A DNA stretch of 64,000 nucleotides, taken from the NCBI GenBank assembly GCA_963971405.1, contig OZ020486.1, positions 35,239,419-35,303,418 on the forward strand, in the 5' to 3' direction. Positions 11,741 through 24,100 of this stretch are shown here, in pieces. A program made the position numbers and the translations under genes. This DNA comes from Psococerastis gibbosa. Lineage: Eukaryota > Arthropoda > Insecta > Psocodea > Psocidae. Under the pieces are notes generated by a model. It did not search any database and was not told where the DNA came from. It was given only the letters and a program-made list of their open reading frames with translations. How positions within the stretch are numbered: the first letter of the stretch is position 1; each line of letters starts with the position of its first letter.

Positions 11741-11830
11741 TATTTAAGTGATAAAACTAATGTCCAATTTTTGGCGCTTAACCCGGTTTTTATTTCCACA
11801 CATCATTTAATATGGTGCTCTCTCTACCAC

Positions 11831-11836
11831 TTTATT
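11831..11836 (-). terminator. Putative CUL3 poly(A) signal
   Basis: AATAAA on the minus strand, 270 bp past the CUL3 stop codon and just before the foldback end at 11799. No nearer canonical signal is evident. Confidence 0.5.
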
Positions 11837-12105
11837 CATTGATTTCAAATTCCCATTGCTTCACTAAACGAGCTTTCTCATTTGGGTGATGCTTCAGGGC
11901 TCGAGGAAATCAACAAAGAAATTAGATTTAGAAAATGTACCCGACAAAATCGCCACGACACACAACCACATTGAGAAACAAAAACAATTAACAATATTGT
12001 GTTTTAAAACATTTAAATATATTTTGTATTGTACAGTACAACGAAAATGGGAATAGGGTCTTCAGCAGAAAAAAAAAAAACAAGTAATTACTTACCAACT
12101 CAAAA

Positions 12106-15100
12106 TTAAGCAACGTACGAATAGCATTTCCTGAAACAATAAAATTAAACCGGTAAATAACGCAGATCTGTTTTGAAGAATTAATGAGCTTTGGAATTTA
12201 CAAATTATCTTTTCTTCTAAGTCTAGGTAGGTTCATTGTAATACAAAATCCTAGGTTAGATATCTCCGTCAGTGGGCCTACTATGCTGTTTAGTATTAAC
12301 TGTTGTCATCTCAGATAAGAAGAGATAAGGGGAGAGCTGACAAAAGGATTCAATATCGATAGGATGACGTCAACTTAGTCGGGATTCTGTGAGCCAGCAA
12401 GACAAATGGGGATGATGGCCTAAGCACCCGATGCCCTTGGGGTCGGCGGTGGAAAGGGGATATGACCTGGCAGCCCTACGTGAACTAGTGATCCACACAT
12501 TTTGTGGACTTAAGTCCGGATGTACATCCACAAGTAGTGGATGGAATCCAACGGACTGAATCCAATGGTCTGCATCCACTGCCTCACGTGTTGAAAAGTT
12601 AATGTCAAACCTTTAATGCCCTAATGAAATAATGCACACTAAACTTTTAAATAGGCTACTAATCCTATGTTTACCTTATCACCAGCAATTTTTAAAGAAA
12701 ATACTACAGCTTGAATAGTCATTCAATAACATAATTGGTCCCATCAACATTTACACTTTTAAATGCACGCTGTATCCATCTTACGATACAATGAACAGAA
12801 GAGGTACACGCGTGACATACCTATCGGAACTGCATCCGATGCGTCAAGTCCACCAGCTCGGCTAGTCAAAGCCCAGTGTATATGCGATGCGATGAGACGA
12901 TGCAATTCGCTAGCTCTGGGCTGGTATGGAATATGAAGGCAATGGAAGTGGAACTGGAGTCGGAACAGGCCTGACTAGTGGAGTTGCATCCGCATCGGAT
13001 TCAGTCCGTAGGAATTAATTCCACCTGGAGCTACACATCACTAACGTGAACTACGCACCGGTCATAGGCCTGGCATACACGTAACGGTATACCTGTGCAG
13101 GTTTATGCCTCTTGAAAACTGCGCATTTTTACCTGCGTAGATAAACAGCTCACACACGCTACGGTATGCTCCCGTGTAGCCGTCAGTTGAGTGTAAAATG
13201 GTGTTGACATCACATGATGATGCGATCGCTTTGGTTGGTTTCTTGCTATGGATTGCTATGGTTTCAACTGAACAAACCTGCGCAGGTGTCACCACACACG
13301 CTCAGTTTTACATAACTGCGCAGGTAGAACTGAGCGTGTGTGGTGACACCTGCGCAGGTTTCTTCAGTTGATCCAAATTATCCATAGCAATAAACCAACC
13401 AAAGCGATCGCATCATCATGTGATGTCAACACCATTTTACACTCAACTGACGGTTACACGGGTGCATACCGAAGCGTGTGTGAGCTTGGTGTCTACGCAG
13501 GTAAAAATGCGCAGTTTTCAAGAGGCATAAACCTCCACATGTTACGTGTTTGGCAGGCCTTACCATGCCTTGTACACACCCGATGGACAATTATTAAGCC
13601 TACTATGCGGTGAGCCTGCTCCTCTCTTCCTATCTATTTTGTGTTACTAAATGATAGAACATAGCTCCGTCTATACAACTCCACCCTACCTATCGAACGC
13701 GCTATAACTTAAATTACAGCGAGACCAGCTGTACCTATTTCTCTTCTTCTACTGCCTGGACGTAGCCCTGACTATAGTCTGAGGCGATACCCCAAAAGGT
13801 AAGACAGTCACAAATGATTATGTTACATATGAAATACACATACCTATCGTCCGGTGTTCTCGCAAGATATTCCCGCTCAATAAGCCCCTCTATTCGCTTC
13901 TTAATAATTATTGGGGAGGGCAAGAAGCGCGATTTGAGCTGTTCTGTCACTTCCGTCACAAGCACATTATGCTGTAAAAAAATTAAAAATACAATAATAG
14001 TAACACTTAACGTCAAACAACACATTAGAGTGCCCTACCAATGATCTAAACTTGATGTATGTATTAGGTCAGTTTTGATTTTTAGTGCCAAATTAAATCT
14101 CATAAACATAAGCATATACAATCGGTTTCATAGTTTTTCAAAAATCCTGGTTTACGCGAAATTTTAGTCCTCACTGGTTTTTATGAAAGAACTAAGGTAC
14201 CAAAAATGTAATATTTCCTATTATATGATGCAATAAGCAGTCTTCTACAACTTCCATGTAGTGTATACTAACACGTCCATTCGTTAAAATAAATAATTGT
14301 ATTTAAAAATATTTATATTATATTACATTATATATATATATAAATATTTATAAAAAAAAATAAAAAATAAAAAATAAAAATGTTATCCTCCCCACTACTT
14401 ACACAACACAACGGATAACTACCACTAAATAATCGGTAAACATTCCCAATTTCCTAGCGCAAATTCCCACCAGGGACCCGCGCTTTAAAACAACAACAAA
14501 CAAAAATAATAATAATAATAATAATTTTATCGCTCAAGTGAAAACAAAATGCGCATCAATGCAGCAGCGCGGACTTGTTCAAAAGAGCACTTACGGTCAT
14601 CTTCTTCCTCGCTTTCATAATTCGCACAATCGCCGCTTCGATCTCATGCTTTCGATCCTCATCGACTTTGTTCCGAGTCTCGCGGCGCTCCGGTTCTGAC
14701 TCTCCCTTAGCCGCAACAGTCTGAATCTTGACACGATGCAGCTTAGAGGAGAAGGAATCGTTGACGTAGAACACGTGGGTAGGTTCGATTTCCTTTGTCT
14801 TGGGGTTCTTGATGAGGATTCGCTGAGTAGGCTTACCCATCGCCAGGGACTGAAGAGCTCGGATTAGGTCTCGCTCAGGGATGTCTGTCTCATTTTGGAT
14901 TTCCTATTAAATGGACAATATTTTTTTTTTTTTTAATAATTGTCAGAAGGTATAGCAACACATAAACATAATTCAGGTTTTGCCGTATTAGTAGATCTCA
15001 AGTGCTATATTATCCTAAGGCGCATATTCCACATACGTCATTACATAGTAAATATGGTATTGACGGACATTTCAATTTTACTCTATGCCATTGTTGAAAT

Positions 15101-18100
15101 TGATCAATGATCGTAGAGTAAAATCACGCGCTGCAAACAATAACAAACTAAAATGGCGCCATGGAATATGTTAAGTACAAACATTTTAATAGATTGTTTG
15201 TAGATTGAAACTGGACATACTGTCCGGTGCGAATAAGGTTACCTTGATATGGGTGCCTGGGCACACAGGCATTGAAGGCAATGAGGTTGCTAACCAGCTT
15301 GCAAAAAGGGGAGCTACCTCCCCTTTTACGGGACCCGAACCTTTTTGCGGTGTCGGGGAAACCCTCGCCCGCAGATTTGTTAAAGGCAAGGAGAACCTGA
15401 AAGTGGCTGAATACTGGACCTCATTGCCGGGACTTCGGCAAGCCAAAATGCTCCTGGGAAGCCACCAGCGCAAAAGAGCCCAAGTATGCATTAATATGAA
15501 CAGGAGACATCTGCGTGTGATCACAGGATTCCTCTCTGGGCATTGCAACTTGAATGGACATCTGACCAACATAGGTGTCAGAGAGTCTAGAGCATGCAGA
15601 TTCTGTAACGAAGGAGCGGAGGACCCCGAGCATATCCTCCTTCACTGCGATGCAATCGCACGTAGAAGAGCAGCATGCTTGGGAAACTCGCAATTACATG
15701 TAAAAGACCTACCACTTCTAAATCCCCTCAAGGTCCTGGCTCTTCTGAGGGAAATAGGCCTCGAGGAAGTGATGTAGATATGTAGATTCTTTGTTGTAGG
15801 GGGCACAATAGGCTCAATAGGCTTAAATGCACACAGGTAACACCTGTACCCCAATTAATTAATTAATAAAAAAATAAAAAATAGATTGTTTATAAAACAG
15901 TTTTCATCCATTAAACAGATCGGTGAAGGTCGATCTTACTTCGGATCTCCTACTATTATTAGGTTTTATTAAAAATAATAAGTGTACGAAGAAAACAAAT
16001 GCAAACAAAATTTAAAAAAAAAACTGCAAACAAATTTCAAAAATTTGGCGCATACGCGTCAATAGAAGAAAAGTGATCAATAGTTGAAAAAACATAATTA
16101 CGAAATGTAGTGTATCAAGGAAAAATTGAAATTTCCGTCAATACCATATTTAATTTTGACTATTGACGTAGGTGGAATAAGCGCCTTAACGCGACTGTCA
16201 TAGACTACGCGACTGTATATTCCTCTAGGAGTTTTCTGACGGCATCTCTCATGTAGAGACTCGTATACATTGTGCATATGAAATACCGAAGCAAATGTTG
16301 AACGGGATAAAGCCGTCTAATGAGAAAAATGGTTTTTACGAACGAGCTTGAGTGTTGTATGAACAACTTTAAAAGAATACAGAAATTCATTTATTTGGCA
16401 ATACATGTAGCCATAGCGATGTGACGTCAACACCCAATGTTTTGATTAGTTGGCCGCAAGCATTTTTCTACATGAAACATTAATATTACACTATTATATA
16501 CTCTAAACATAACAACAAAGGATATGTGTTGACTCGAAGCAACTGCTTTCCTTTCTCAGGTGTTATGCTGAATAATTAGGAGAAATGTCTTATAATAATC
16601 AAAAATCTCATGAAATATCAATCGTAGAGCTGTCAAACATATCAGGACGAACAGAAGAAATTTTTCTAAGCATTTTGATGCATGATTTGTTCCACTTTCA
16701 AACACAGATTGGCCACAATTATTAAATTTGATTTGTACAAAAACCAATTGGTGTGGTAGCCCTGAGGAAGGAGTTCTGTGGCGTCCCTGGTAACGGCGGG
16801 AATTACCCCGTCGGCCAATCCTTCCACCACCGGGTCAAGCGACAACAACGTGTCCAAGGCTCGGACACGTTAAGTAAGTAGTAAGTAAGTGTGGCCAATT
16901 GGTGTTAGTGAAGGCCACATGTCATATATTGAAATGTAGAGGATGATTTCGTCTTATTTAACTGCTATTTTTGACGGCTTTACGATCAATGTTTCCAGTG
17001 AAAATCAAAATCTTGGCTACTCTGATTTGCTATTAAGTAAAAGAGTACGACAGTACGCAGTAATTAGCCTCTTACTTTGCATTGTATTATCACAACAGAT
17101 GCTCACTAGGATTGCTATTTGAAAACTGTAAGAGTCGTTTTAGTATCACGAACTCCCATGACTAGTTAGATTTTACAGAAGAAGACACAAATGAAAATAT
17201 GTTTGTTTGGTGTAAAAATTCATAACTAATGATTCGTATTCAAAGCCTTAGAAGTAATTCAGCTAAATGTTTACAAGTCAAATGTTACATGGAAGTACAC
17301 AGCTTTATTACCTCATACGTCAGCTTATCCCGCTGATTATACAGCATTAGAACACACATCTGATAGGTGGAGACTTGGATTATGTGTTTACGAGGTGCGA
17401 TCGGGGAGAGGTCTTTACCCTCCGCATCATCGCGCCGAGGTCCGAAAAATACGGCATTCAAATCTGAAGAGCCTAGCTGGGGTTGTAGTGTTAGCTGCCG
17501 TCCACTATGTTTCCCTAAATAAAATCTGAAACAAAGTAATTCATTAGATGCTGCAAAAATTAACTAACAAAAAACTGGCTGGTAGTATCTGCCAACCTGC
17601 ACAGTATTGGTCTCGTCTTTGACGACACCTGCCCGCTATGCAACATCGGATGCATGGAAGACGATCATCTGAGGGTGTGCACTGCTTTAACCCACCATAC
17701 CCACGACACTACAAATTGCTACTGGGAAGCTCGGCGTCAAATGGCTGAACAGCCACGGACGGGCGTTGGATAAAGAAAAGTAAGTATCTTATTAATTTGT
17801 GACTGCAATGGAAACTTTTTGGAAGAGCCACGCTCAAACGCTCAGTGTAGGACTCGCGAGCTCTACTTTCAAGACTCCTGATGTACAGCCTTGGCGTTTA
17901 CTATGATGAAAAAAAACATTAGTATCAACGGCTTCTTCCCTTCCTCACAGTTGAATTTTAACTATTGCTATTCACTAAAGCGAGAAGAAACTAATGTGGA
18001 ATTTAAATTAATTATTTAATTACCGTCTAAATGCTTCAAAGGCAGTCCTTGGGGCTGATGGAATACTGCATTTGGGTGTAGCACTTTGTGTTGGCCAGAA

Positions 18101-21100
18101 GCCAGTGGTTAAAACACGAACACTCAGGTCAACGCCGTGCAGGCTCGTCTAAAAAAAACAACAAGGAATAATTACGTCAAATATTTACTGTTACGGGCTA
18201 GCTGAAAGCTACAAGACAACTTTAGATGCTAATTAATACCGTTAGCTACTTAATTGAAGCACCATCAGTTCCAAGCATCCTCGAGCAAGGAGCAGTATCG
18301 TGCGGTTCTCCTAACTGATGTCGTTAGCCATGGTTATTTGCGTAGACTTCTAAGATTGTATCTCGGAGACTCAGCAGCGACTGTGACAGCCCAGATTCTA
18401 CTGGTTCCTCACAATACAAATACATTTAAATATTACAAAATACCAAACGTGTCAACCGACAAAAACAAATATGGTGGTGGTCAAACAACTGTCGATCGCA
18501 GCGTTGCCGAAGTAACACAGTCTAAGTTTAACCAGTTCTGAGGTGAGTTTCGATAACACGCTAGTTAGCTTGGTTATCGAGTTCCACAAGTGTTAACCTA
18601 ACTTGATATAACACTTAACTCGGGATAACTCGTTAACACCGACATTGTGAAGACCCCTTATGTATCAAATTAAAACTTGTCCCATGCAATAGGATACTGA
18701 TAATATCGGCGGACAAATTGATTTAAGGCACAGATTTCAAAATATTTGATTAACATATTATAACCAGTCTTTTAAAAAAAATTAATTCCTCGTTCAGCAG
18801 CCGAAAGGATATGAAAATGTAAGGATGAAAATTCATGAAAAATACAAGCTTCCGCAGTAAATTTACATCTTCACACATGAAATGTTATTACCCTAAAAAG
18901 GCACGACACATTTTATATTTTATACTGGTTTCATAAAATAGTAGTAATTCTGTCGGGTGAAAAGGAAGCTTATTATTAAGCTGCAGCAGAACAAAGAATT
19001 AATTAATTGCGTCGAAATGACAAGGTCATTATTTGTTTACAAAATATTTTGAAATCTCTGCCTAAATCAACATGACCAACAAACACGCTGCTCACCTCAA
19101 CCGCATTGGAGTCCGCGATTCCTGCGCATGCGAACTATGTGGACACCCCCGGATGGACGCTGAACACCTCGCGTCATGCCCGGCGATCGACCACACGCCG
19201 ACAAATGAAGACGAATTCGAAAAGATAGCACGTCGCTACTGGTCAGCGCGTCACCAAATGGCCGAAATGCCAAGGGTGGGCGTTGGCTAGTAAGTAAGTA
19301 AGTACCAACAAACACGCCAGTTGCAAATGACTGTAATATTTGACTTACCGCTGTCTGTACTACGTTTTCTTTAAATTCTTCCATAATTGTATTAGAAACG
19401 GTCATGTCTTTAAACATGCCCTCCAGTTTTGATGTAAACTGGCATCCGCATTCAGTCTGAAAATAACGAAAAAAAAAAACTGTTAAACAAAGCTAAAGGA
19501 CACAGGCCTACATATCAAATGTGTCAGTTTGAGTTCCATCCATGGGGTCGTTGGCATTAGACAAGGGACCTTTGGGATAGGTCCATAAAAAGCCCTTCAG
19601 GACAATATAAGAATAAAAAAAATTATAGTAACGCCTTTAATCGGGCTAACATTTTCTTACATTAACTTACTTATTGACAAAACTGTTGAGACCTACATGT
19701 ACTCTTGAAGATAATGAATTTCTAACAGGGGCCGAAGAATATTTACATTTTGGTTTGATATCGGGCAGGGAGACTCAAAAATTTATGACAGCCTGCAACC
19801 AGTAAGCAACCAATGAATTAGTTAGACCAGTTGTCAGCACTCAGCAACTTAGTGACTAAGTGTGATGTGATAAGTGACTAATGACCAGGCAACAGGCTGC
19901 ATGTTAAAAAATACAATAAAAAAAAATAATTTGAGTGGGCCTATGACGATACAACGAATTATAATGATCATTATTAAGAATAATTTAATCACTGTGTTAA
20001 GGTAATCTGTGAACGGCATAATAGGTCACATTGTAAAAAATCAGCTAGCTATATTACTTTCTATGGTGAATTCAGTTAATTCGCGGCTCACCTTTAGTTT
20101 GGAGATCATGTTCTTCTCGCTATCATCGGACACAGATTTGTTAAGAAGCAGCCGTTTTGCTAAATGCTGTTTGTAGTAGCGCTCGAACACGTCTTTCTCC
20201 TGCAGGAACCTGAAGAGAACCATCGTCTTATCGAGGACCATCTCTATCTCCTGCTCCGTCATCCCCTTCACTCCCTTCTTCAGCTTGTCATCAATGAACA
20301 GGGACAGGTACTCGGGAGACTTGGAGTTCAGGTTCAAGAAATGCTCAAAATCGGAAGCTATCATCTGCTTAAAGATCTTGTCCCCACCGAATGAGTTGTT
20401 GAGGAAATGATCAAATCTATCCTTTAAATCTAGAAGGTTCTGAAAAAAAAAGGAAATTGAAATTGTAACAAGGGTTTTAGATAGAGGAGAAATGCATACT
20501 TAAACATGGATTTTCACAGCGAGTATTGGATGTTTTTGTTATAGCTGGGATAAGATAAGATAAGACAGAGAGAAGTACAACATTAAAGTGGCACGTACCT
20601 GTACAAAATTTATAGCGTTTGTTCCGCCATCCTCCTCCTGAACCAACGCTTTCCCCTGCTCCCGCAAGTACTGGCTAACACAATCGGACATAGTTTTTAA
20701 GCCATCGTCGACTCTGCGAAAGAGGTTATACATGCAAGCCAAATCTTCTGTTCTCTGATTCTTGAGCATGTGAACTACCCCTGAGTTTTCCATTTCTACG
20801 ATGGTCTTCATGTGCTTCTTAATAAGCTCGTCTTCGACGACCTTGACTATGTGCGCCTCGGTGGACGCCTCCAGGTAGTGTTTAGCACGCTCGGCTTCCT
20901 CGTTGATACGGGCTTCGACTTTCTTAATGTATACGGACGCACTGTTCTCAGCGAGAAACTTCTGGCTCTCCAACTAAACAATAATCCATTTATAAGTAAA
21001 AGTTACTCTATAAAACCCGAATAATGCATTGGGTTTAAAACCTGAAAGATGTGCAAAGGCAGCTATTCTATCGACGTGCATTATCAATGGGCATGTGTCA

Positions 21101-24100
21101 TGACGTGGTAGCAGACATCATTAATAAGTCTCTGCCATATTTTAAGGAGACTCTTATGTAGATACTTAACTTATCTACAATAAATTAAGTTACAATATGG
21201 CAGAGACTTATTAATGATGTCTGCTACCACGTCATGACACATGCACTATGAAAATGCACGTCAGTGGAATAGCCGCCAAGATAAAACTTCTCAGGAAATA
21301 TAGATAGCAGTTATAATTGAGAAATTTGTAGAAAGAAGAAATGCTCCTCTAAACTTCCATACAAAGTATGTGGCCGTCACTAGCAATGATTGGCTACAGT
21401 TACAAATCATGGATGGGCGGGACTTCTCTTCATGGTAGTAGGTAATGAACAAGACGAGTCTTAACAAGGAATGCGGGTGTATTAATACATAATCCCCTAA
21501 TATTTGTAGTACGGCAGTAAGCACTGCTTAACGTGAATTGACCAATCAGGGAGCAGCTGCTTAGCTCTGATTGGCTGAAACAGCTCAAGATCCATACCCA
21601 GAGTAAGGGAAGAGCTAAAAATATATGTCCATCATTTATGCAAATGTTTCTTTAACGGAAGTCATATAACAGGCCAATTTCCGCATGCCACATTAAATCA
21701 CTGTAAAAGCAGGAGCTTTCAATATTAGCATAACTACAAGGTCACCATTAACTGCCAACAGCGTTTCAACAAAATGGCCAGTTGGAAACGCGTTGAGCTG
21801 GTAGACTATTAATTATATTATAAATTTATTTTTAACTCGGCGTGACAATACATAAGGCCTGGAGACTCATGGAGTAAATGCTTTTGCTTATCACAAATAG
21901 TTTTACTATACAACAATAAAGCTCATTACAATTGCAGGACAGTCAAAATTATTATTATATTAGCACACAAGTGACAAGTCGTATAACATATTGTATATTG
22001 GCAAAATTGAGAATAATTTATGAAACATTAACAAATTGTTGTTCTAATACTCATCAATCCGAAGTGAAGCACATGTAGATTGACTAATGATAATTTTTTT
22101 AAATATACTTTACATGGGTGACATCAAAACGTCCCAATTCACTTATTTTTCAATAATTACTTCCACAGTTTCAGCTATCCTCGTGAATTTTTTTTAAAAC
22201 TTACTTTCTTAGCCTAATAAAACTCACACCCATTCAGCAAAGAACAGAAATAGTTAGTTTTATTTTCTCGTGGTGTGCTGTATTTCGGGGATGGCTATTT
22301 TTCTCTTTGATAAGTCAATACATCAGTGTAGGCCTGACATAAGTTATAGAAACATCCTGTGTCAACATACCCTGTAAAACTCGGCGGATTGCTGAAGGAA
22401 CGGTCGCTCGAAATCTTCCTCATAGACGGACCTCTTTTCGATACCGAGGACCATCAACATTTGACATGCATTTTTTATTGCTATGCGGTCGACAACTTCA
22501 CCCTTTCGCTCCTGCATGACCATGTTGAGCAGAGTGTCACGGAGATGGTCACGTATGCAGCCATGTCGTACCACCTGCACAGCAACAGGATCGAGGATTC
22601 AAATTTTTCATGTGAATTCGCCTTTGTGGCACAGATAGTAATCATTTACAGTTAAAGTAACAACCTAGCCCATTGGTCGCTTAGATGGTAGATTGTGTAC
22701 GTCTGGGGTGACTGACCTGCCAAAGGGGAAAACACGGGATGTCTGTTTTCAAATTTTACCACTAAATAGACTAGAATAGACTAAACTAAATGGCATTTCC
22801 GCCGAGGCTTCTCATCTGGTCCACCACAACAAGCGGTCCACTATTACGAGCCGGGAAATCCAGTCTATTGTTCGTCTCCTGTTGCCCGGACAACTATCTA
22901 AACCTTCCTGCATTTAAAATGCATAAAACCCCAATATTTGAGGCCTATTTTTTCAAACATTTGCCCCGGGGGACATAAATTCCATAAATAATACAATACC
23001 ACAGTAATAATTGTATAGGGAGGAATCCATAGCATACAGTGGGAGGATAACAGTGAAGAATGGGTTAAATCTGCAAGTAGAAGCCAGGGAACAACCGGAG
23101 TTTTAGAAATCTACACTAGGGGGATTCACTCTGTTGGTAGAACGTAGAAATAGAACTACAGTTTTTCTACGGTAGAAATAATGCCATAAGGACATGTGTT
23201 AATCGTGTCTTTCTACGGCTTTCTACTACTTGGGGAATCAAAAACAAAGCAAATGGTCGACCATATTTGTTGTTTTTATTGCTCATATTTAATTATTTAA
23301 TTTTAAAAATGAGTTGTACAAGACAAATTAACGACAAAAAACAGAAGGAAATATGTAGCAAGAGGTGGACTGCGGAAGCTGTTAATAAGTTCCTCGAGAT
23401 ATTAATAGCCAAAGTACAAGAAACTTAATTTGGAGGTAAGTTGCTTGTGTTTATATCAAAATTGAATATGCTGCTTACGTTATTTGCTGTTGATACCCAT
23501 CTGAAAATCGCCAAAACATGCTAGGAATTAGGATTACAATTGATTGTTATTAACACGTAAGTTTTACGCTTAAAAAAGCCGCAGACACAACTACTTCGTT
23601 CCTTTGAAGTACGTAGGTACTGTACTTATGCCTTATGGCCTGTGTTTTTTTGCATTTGTTCGGGTATGTAGGTAAATTATTCCTTAGGGCTATTCTGCAG
23701 GAAATTTGGAGTTACTGTAGCCTACATTGGAATACGGCGTTCAGTAATTTTGCTACGAATAATAATATTGGTGTGGTGCATGGATTCTACATTATTGAAT
23801 GCAGTTAGGTCTACACATCTCCGGTTTTTCTTTCTGTTTCAGAAACCAACCGCCCAGACAACAACAAAAAGAATGACGCCAACGGCCCAATCAGAAACGA
23901 GAGCGCCTGCGCACTGAACCATTCCTGCACGACAGCACCAGTCAGTCACTCAGTCAGTCAGTTGCTACGACACCTCCGCGATACAACCTTAGAAGTATAG
24001 GTGTACGTAACACCACTGAAGATGTCGTAAGCAGTTGTTGACGAAACGTTTGGAAGCCTACTTTGAAATCGACCAAGGCCTATTAGCCCGGATTCTTCTG

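Larger units (their letters stand above)
9858..11799. mobile_element. Foldback element hosting a Tc1 insertion
   Basis: GTGGAAATAAAAACCGGGTT at 9858 is mirrored by AACCCGGTTTTTATTTCCAC ending at 11799. Between these ends the only substantial content is the Tc1-like element at 10159-11740, which therefore inserted into a smaller inverted-repeat element of roughly 360 bp. The outer right end lies about 30 bp from the putative CUL3 poly(A) signal. Confidence 0.7.

Noticed and set aside
13062-13613. Conserved peptide encoded on both strands ([20 protein letters not shown])
   Set aside because: Identical peptides on both strands follow from the palindrome and do not show coding selection.
13062-13844. 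CUL3 ending by read-through or by splicing into the palindrome
   Set aside because: Neither gives the conserved KVYTYVA-type end; the exon at 12106-12130 does, with a proper acceptor and phase.
15186-15693. Minus-strand frames opposite the LINE at 15200
   Set aside because: Shadows of the RNase H frame, with no family signature.
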